Source: an uncultured Clostridia bacterium | Lineage (GTDB): Bacteria > Bacillota > Clostridia > Christensenellales > CAG-917 | NCBI GenBank assembly: GCA_947589635.1 | Contig: CANQCC010000016.1 | Coordinates: 1-17,947, forward strand | Length of the DNA stretch: 17,947 nucleotides | Direction: 5' to 3' | Shown: positions 14,924-17,947 of the stretch, piece by piece | How the letters are laid out: the number at the start of each line of letters is the position of its first letter | How positions within the stretch are numbered: position 1 is the stretch's first letter | Notes under the pieces: generated by a model | Told to the model about the DNA's origin: nothing | Database searches by the model: none | The model's input: only the letters and a program-made list of their open reading frames with translations | Program-made: the position numbers and the translations under genes

Positions 14924-15679
14924 GTGGAAATAATCACGTCTACTCAAAACCAATACGTCAAGCTTGCGCGCTCGCTGTCGCAAAAGAAATACCGCCTCGA
15001 GACGGGACTTATACTTGCCGAGGGGATAAATCTTTTGCGCGATATGCCAAAAGAAATAGGAATAGAATACCTGTTTTTCACACACTACAGGCATGACGAG
15101 GTGCTGACGCTGCTTGAAAAGTACGGCATTGACGAGTCCGACAAGCGCGTGATGTGCGTGACGGATTCCGTCATGGAAAGCTTTGCGGATACCGTGACTC
15201 CATACGGCATAGCGGCGGTCGTAAGAATGCCGTCCACGGCGTATACGGACCCGACGGGCAACGCGATACTTCTTGACGGAGTGGCGGACCCGGGCAACGT
15301 CGGAACGGTCATTAGGACGGCTGCGGCGGCGGGATACGAAGACGTATATCTTCTTGATTGCGCGGAAGTTTTCTCGCCCAAGGTCATAAGATCCTCTCTC
15401 GGCGGCATATTCAGAGTGCGCGTGCACGAGGTCGACCTTGAAAGAGCGGAAAAACTTGTGACGGAGTTCAACAGCGCGGTGCTAGATATGGGCGGGCAAA
15501 ACCTGCTCGAGACGCGGCTTAAGACCCCCGTGTTGCTGATAGCGGGCAGCGAGGCGCACGGCGTGAGAGAAAGCCTCAGGCAGAAGACGAAAGCCTTTTT
15601 CGCTCTGCCCATGAAAAATGGGATAGAATCCCTTAACGTTGCGGTCGCGGCGGCGATCGCGATGTATCAAACGGTATAG
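14924..15679 (+). CDS. SpoU/TrmH-family rRNA 2'-O-methyltransferase
   Basis: A SPOUT-class RNA ribose methylase, most likely acting on 23S rRNA; the exact nucleotide is not readable. The 251-residue product has an N-terminal substrate-binding domain (about 10-100) and the knotted catalytic domain with motif 1 DPGNVGTVIRTA (122-133), motif 2 LLIAGSEAHGV (204-214) and motif 3 LPMKNGIESLNVAVAAA (228-244). GTG at 14924 gives the family-like N-terminus MEIITSTQN; an in-frame TTG at 14915 lies in the terminator's T run and is unlikely. Neither start has a ribosome binding site. A methylase of this family often follows rplT in Bacillota (YsgA lies in that region in Bacillus subtilis). Its stop overlaps the yebC ribosome binding site. 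Confidence 0.9.
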   Translation: MEIITSTQNQYVKLARSLSQKKYRLETGLILAEGINLLRDMPKEIGIEYLFFTHYRHDEVLTLLEKYGIDESDKRVMCVTDSVMESFADTVTPYGIAAVVRMPSTAYTDPTGNAILLDGVADPGNVGTVIRTAAAAGYEDVYLLDCAEVFSPKVIRSSLGGIFRVRVHEVDLERAEKLVTEFNSAVLDMGGQNLLETRLKTPVLLIAGSEAHGVRESLRQKTKAFFALPMKNGIESLNVAVAAAIAMYQTV

Positions 15680-15689
15680 GAGAATTTGT

Positions 15690-16430
15690 ATGAGCGGACA
15701 CAGCAAATGGCATAATATCCAGCAGAAAAAGGGAAAGACGGACGCCGCAAGAGCCAACATCTTTACCAAGATCGGGCGCGAAATAGCCGTCGCCGTCAAG
15801 GAAGGCGGCGCAGATCCCAACTCCAACAGTAAACTTGCGCAGGCCATCGCCAAGGCGAAGGACAACAACATGCCCAACGACAACATCAACCGCAGCATCA
15901 AGAAGGCAAGCGGTGAGCTGAACTCCATAAACTATGAAACAATGGTCTACGAGGGTTACGGCGTGGGCGGAACGGCAATAATCGTCGAGGCGCTTACCGA
16001 CAACAAAAACCGCACCGCGGGCGACGTCAGGCACCTGTTTGACAAATTCGGCGGAGCGATGGGGACTTCGGGCTGCGTGTCCTTTATGTTCAAGCGCAAG
16101 GGCGTCATCACGATTGCCAAGGCGGATATAGAAGAGGATGACCTTATGCTTATAGCGCTCGACGCGGGCGCGGAGGACCTCAATTCCGACGACGACGAAG
16201 TGTTTGAGGTGTATACCGACAGCGCGTCGCTTACGGCGGTCAGAGCCGCTATGGAGGAAGCGGGCGTCAAGATTTTGTCTGCGGAGGTCTCCATGATCCC
16301 CGACAGCTATGTGGACCCGACCCCCGATCAGCAGTCCACGCTTCTCAAACTTATCGACAAACTTGAGGAGCTTGACGACATTCAGGACGTCTATCACAAC
16401 GCAAATCTTACGATAGACGACGAAGAATAA
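15690..16430 (+). CDS. yebC: YebC/TACO1-family translation factor or regulator
   Basis: YebC proteins were long annotated as transcriptional regulators; work on TACO1 and Bacillus homologs points to helping ribosomes through difficult, proline-rich stretches. The 246-residue product opens with the diagnostic MSGHSKWHNIQQKKGKTDA and continues with FTKIGREI, MPNDNINRSIKKASG, YEGYGVGGTAIIVE, NRTAGDVRHLFDKFGG and the C-terminal DDIQDVYHNANL. The ATG at 15690 has AGGAGA six bases upstream, overlapping the methylase stop codon; the frame stays open upstream but those residues lie inside the methylase gene. It is 10 bases after the methylase, so the two share a transcript. No clear terminator follows. 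Confidence 0.95.
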   Translation: MSGHSKWHNIQQKKGKTDAARANIFTKIGREIAVAVKEGGADPNSNSKLAQAIAKAKDNNMPNDNINRSIKKASGELNSINYETMVYEGYGVGGTAIIVEALTDNKNRTAGDVRHLFDKFGGAMGTSGCVSFMFKRKGVITIAKADIEEDDLMLIALDAGAEDLNSDDDEVFEVYTDSASLTAVRAAMEEAGVKILSAEVSMIPDSYVDPTPDQQSTLLKLIDKLEELDDIQDVYHNANLTIDDEE

Positions 16431-16440
16431 AAAATATCGC

Positions 16441-16469
16441 TTGACATTTTTTACATACGGTGTTATATC
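16441..16469 (+). promoter_or_regulatory. Strong promoter for nifS-nifU
   Basis: Consensus TTGACA (16441-16446) and TATATC (16464-16469) are 17 bases apart with TG one base before the -10. Transcription would start near 16476, about 73 bases before the nifS ATG, inside the left arm of the dyad that follows. Confidence 0.75.
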
Positions 16470-16471
16470 AT

Positions 16472-16512
16472 ATATGGCATAAATATGAAAATTATTTCAT
16501 ATTGTGCCATAT
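16472..16512. promoter_or_regulatory. Long dyad overlapping the nifS transcription start
   Basis: ATATGGCA and ATATGAAA on the left (16472-16490) are complementary to TTTCATAT and TGCCATAT on the right (16495-16512). The result is about 18 base pairs with one bulged A and a four-base loop. It begins three bases after the -10 box, so it could be a repressor operator or a 5'-end RNA hairpin. It does not resemble the type 1 IscR site. Confidence 0.7.
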
Positions 16513-16523
16513 TTGTAAATTGT

Positions 16524-16539
16524 GCGCGCATGGGCGCGC
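16524..16539 (+). other. GC-rich hairpin before the nifS ribosome binding site
   Basis: GCGCGC (16524-16529) and GCGCGC (16534-16539) close on a four-base ATGG loop. The GGTGA that probably serves as ribosome binding site (16541-16545) starts two bases later, so the hairpin could affect initiation. Confidence 0.5.
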
Positions 16540-16548
16540 GGGTGAAAT

Positions 16549-17721
16549 ATGGAAAAGAGCATTTATCTCGATCATGCCGCAACGACTCCGCTCAGCAAAA
16601 AAGCTTTCGAGGCAATGACCCCGTATTTTTCGGACGCGTTTGGCAACGCGAACTCCCAGCACGTCTACGGACGGGAGGGCGCGAAGGCCGTCAGCGAGGC
16701 GAGGGCTACCGTCGCGAGAGCGATAGGCGCAAAGCCGTCCGAAATTTACTTTACCTCGTGCGGGACGGAGGCGGACAATTGGGCGATAAAGGGGATCGCG
16801 GCGGAGTATGCCTCAAAGGGCAAGCACATAATAACCTCCGCAATCGAGCATCCCGCGGTCTACACCACCTGCAAACAGCTTGAAAAGTTTGGCTTTGAGG
16901 TCACATATCTTCCCGTCGACGGCGAGGGATTCGTCTCGGCAGAGGAGCTTGAAAAGGCGATAAGACCGGACACGATACTTGTAAGCATAATGTTTGCCAA
17001 CAACGAGATCGGCACTATCGAGCCCATCAAGAGGCTTTGCGAGGTCGCTCACGGCCACGGCGTCATCTTCCATACCGACGCGGTGCAGGCGACGGGCGCG
17101 GTCAGATACGACGTAAAGGACCTTGGCGTAGATATGCTGTCAATGTCGGCGCACAAATTTTACGGGCCTAAGGGCGTGGGAGCGCTGTATATCCGCAACG
17201 GACTTAAGATAGGCAAATTTATGACGGGAGGGGAGCAGGAGCGCGCGCACAGAGGCGGCACTACCAACACTCCCGGCGTAGTGGGTATGGCGGTCGCGCT
17301 TGACGAGGCGATGCAGAACCTCGAAAATGACGCCGCGTACGTCGCGTCGCTTAGGGACAGATTTGTGCAAAAAGTCATCGCCAATATAGACGACATTTTG
17401 TACAACGGTCCAAAGGATACGTCCAAGAGATTGCCCAACAACGCCAACTTCAGCTTCCGCTATATAGAGGGCGAAAGCATACTCTTCTCGCTGGATCTTG
17501 CGGGAGTCAGTGCGTCGTCCGGGTCGGCATGCTCGTCCGCGTCGCTGGATCCTTCAAGGACCTTGCTGTCCATAGGCGTCCCCGTAGGCACGGCGCATGG
17601 CTCAATTCGCTTCACGTTTGGCAAGCATAACACGATCGAGGACGTGGATTATACCGTGGACGTCCTCGTCGAGACCGTAAGGAGACTGAGAGAGATGTCT
17701 CCGCTGTACGTAAAAAAATAA
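16549..17721 (+). CDS. nifS: Cysteine desulfurase NifS/IscS
   Basis: This PLP enzyme takes sulfur from cysteine and passes it to scaffold and tRNA-thiolation partners. The 390-residue product shows YLDHAATTP (6-14), the PLP-stacking His101, Asp177 and Gln180 in FHTDAVQATG, the PLP lysine Lys203 in SAHKFYGPKG, and the active-site cysteine Cys328 in SSGSACSS. The last sits on the longer loop typical of group I (NifS/IscS) desulfurases. The ATG at 16549 is preceded by GGTGA, which pairs with the 3' part of the anti-Shine-Dalgarno sequence, hence the short spacing. The gene has its own strong promoter, ends in tandem stops TAA TAG, and is followed 25 bases later by nifU. No Rrf2/IscR gene is seen in the window. 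Confidence 0.95.
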   Translation: MEKSIYLDHAATTPLSKKAFEAMTPYFSDAFGNANSQHVYGREGAKAVSEARATVARAIGAKPSEIYFTSCGTEADNWAIKGIAAEYASKGKHIITSAIEHPAVYTTCKQLEKFGFEVTYLPVDGEGFVSAEELEKAIRPDTILVSIMFANNEIGTIEPIKRLCEVAHGHGVIFHTDAVQATGAVRYDVKDLGVDMLSMSAHKFYGPKGVGALYIRNGLKIGKFMTGGEQERAHRGGTTNTPGVVGMAVALDEAMQNLENDAAYVASLRDRFVQKVIANIDDILYNGPKDTSKRLPNNANFSFRYIEGESILFSLDLAGVSASSGSACSSASLDPSRTLLSIGVPVGTAHGSIRFTFGKHNTIEDVDYTVDVLVETVRRLREMSPLYVKK

Positions 17722-17746
17722 TAGGGCGCTGCCCATTGGAGTATAT

Positions 17747-17947
17747 ATGTATAACGAGAAAGTCATGGAAATCTTCAAAAATCCTCAGCATATGGGCGAG
17801 GTGGAAAATTATAACGCCATAGGCACGGTAGGCAACGAAGTGTGCGGCGATATAATGCAAATCACCATGCGCATCGAGGACGGCATAATCAAGGACGCAA
17901 AGTTCAAGACCTTCGGCTGCGCGGCGGCAGTCGTTTCAAGCTCCACC
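17747..17947 (+). CDS. nifU: Iron-sulfur cluster scaffold NifU/IscU, 5' part
   Basis: NifU/IscU holds nascent iron-sulfur clusters built with sulfur from the preceding desulfurase. The first 67 residues are present before the window ends, starting MYNEKVMEIFKNPQHMGEV. Two of the three conserved cluster-binding cysteines are visible: the one in NEVCGD and the one in FGCAAA, with the neighbouring Asp of CGD also intact. GGAG at 17738-17741 lies five bases before the ATG. Its position 25 bases after nifS gives the standard nifS-nifU pair of Clostridia. Whether it carries only the IscU-type domain or a longer NifU architecture cannot be seen. Confidence 0.93.
   Translation, partial: MYNEKVMEIFKNPQHMGEVENYNAIGTVGNEVCGDIMQITMRIEDGIIKDAKFKTFGCAAAVVSSST

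Noticed and set aside
16472..16512. IscR or CymR binding site
   Set aside because: The dyad does not fit the site patterns I know for these regulators, so I left it unnamed.
16485..16883. A + strand frame starting in the nifS dyad and running into nifS
   Set aside because: No ribosome binding site, and most of it overlaps the conserved N-terminus of nifS in another frame.
1..17947. A new multi-gene defence, toxin-antitoxin, phage or mobile system
   Set aside because: Every coding region belongs to a known housekeeping family in a familiar order; no transposase, integrase, terminal repeats, tRNA attachment site or composition break is visible.

Overview
The window reads as a chromosomal housekeeping segment of a Gram-positive, Clostridia-like bacterium (Bacillota). 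The basis is the gene order (ruvB-queA-tgt-yajC-YrzE/TIGR04086-secD-secF-recJ-rel-metallohydrolase-hemZ, then infC-rpmI-rplT-rRNA methylase, yebC, nifS-nifU), strong AGGAGG-type ribosome binding sites, sigma-A promoters with TG-extended -10 boxes, and use of GTG and TTG starts. Coding DNA is moderately GC-rich with frequent ATA (Ile) and AGG (Arg) codons, while spacers are AT-rich. A gut Clostridia lineage is plausible, but the exact clade cannot be fixed from this sequence. Every gene lies on the + strand except one small membrane protein at 3507-3893.

Layout. 1-2769: the 3' end of ruvB, then queA and tgt (queuosine tRNA modification), tightly packed. 2779-3473: a hairpin, a promoter, yajC, and a bidirectional terminator. 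3507-3893 (minus): a YrzE/TIGR04086-type four-helix membrane protein, convergent with yajC and divergent from secD. 3980-6615: a near-consensus promoter driving secD and secF, which overlap in different frames, then a weak terminator. 6661-12011: recJ, a bifunctional (p)ppGpp synthetase/hydrolase, and a metallo-beta-lactamase-fold hydrolase. 12029-13444: hemZ, a radical SAM protein. 13445-13730: the largest non-coding stretch (286 bases), with short AT-rich repeats, a strong promoter and an attenuator-type leader. 13731-14869: infC (TTG start), rpmI and rplT, closed by a terminator. 14924-16430: a SpoU/TrmH-family rRNA methylase and yebC. 16441-17947: a strong promoter, a long dyad, nifS and the 5' part of nifU.

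How the genes work together. YajC, SecD and SecF form the accessory Sec translocase complex. QueA and Tgt act in sequence on tRNA. RuvB and RecJ serve recombination and repair. Rel sets the stringent response. The infC-rpmI-rplT operon makes a translation initiation factor and two 50S proteins, and probably controls itself through its leader. NifS supplies sulfur to the NifU scaffold.

I found no mobile element, CRISPR array, defence cassette or tRNA/rRNA gene, and nothing that looks like a new multi-gene system. The points worth a second look are regulatory or structural: the secD/secF frame overlap without a clearly good secF start, the switch-like infC leader, the long dyad between the nifS promoter and gene, the inverted YrzE-like gene, and the short repeats after hemZ.
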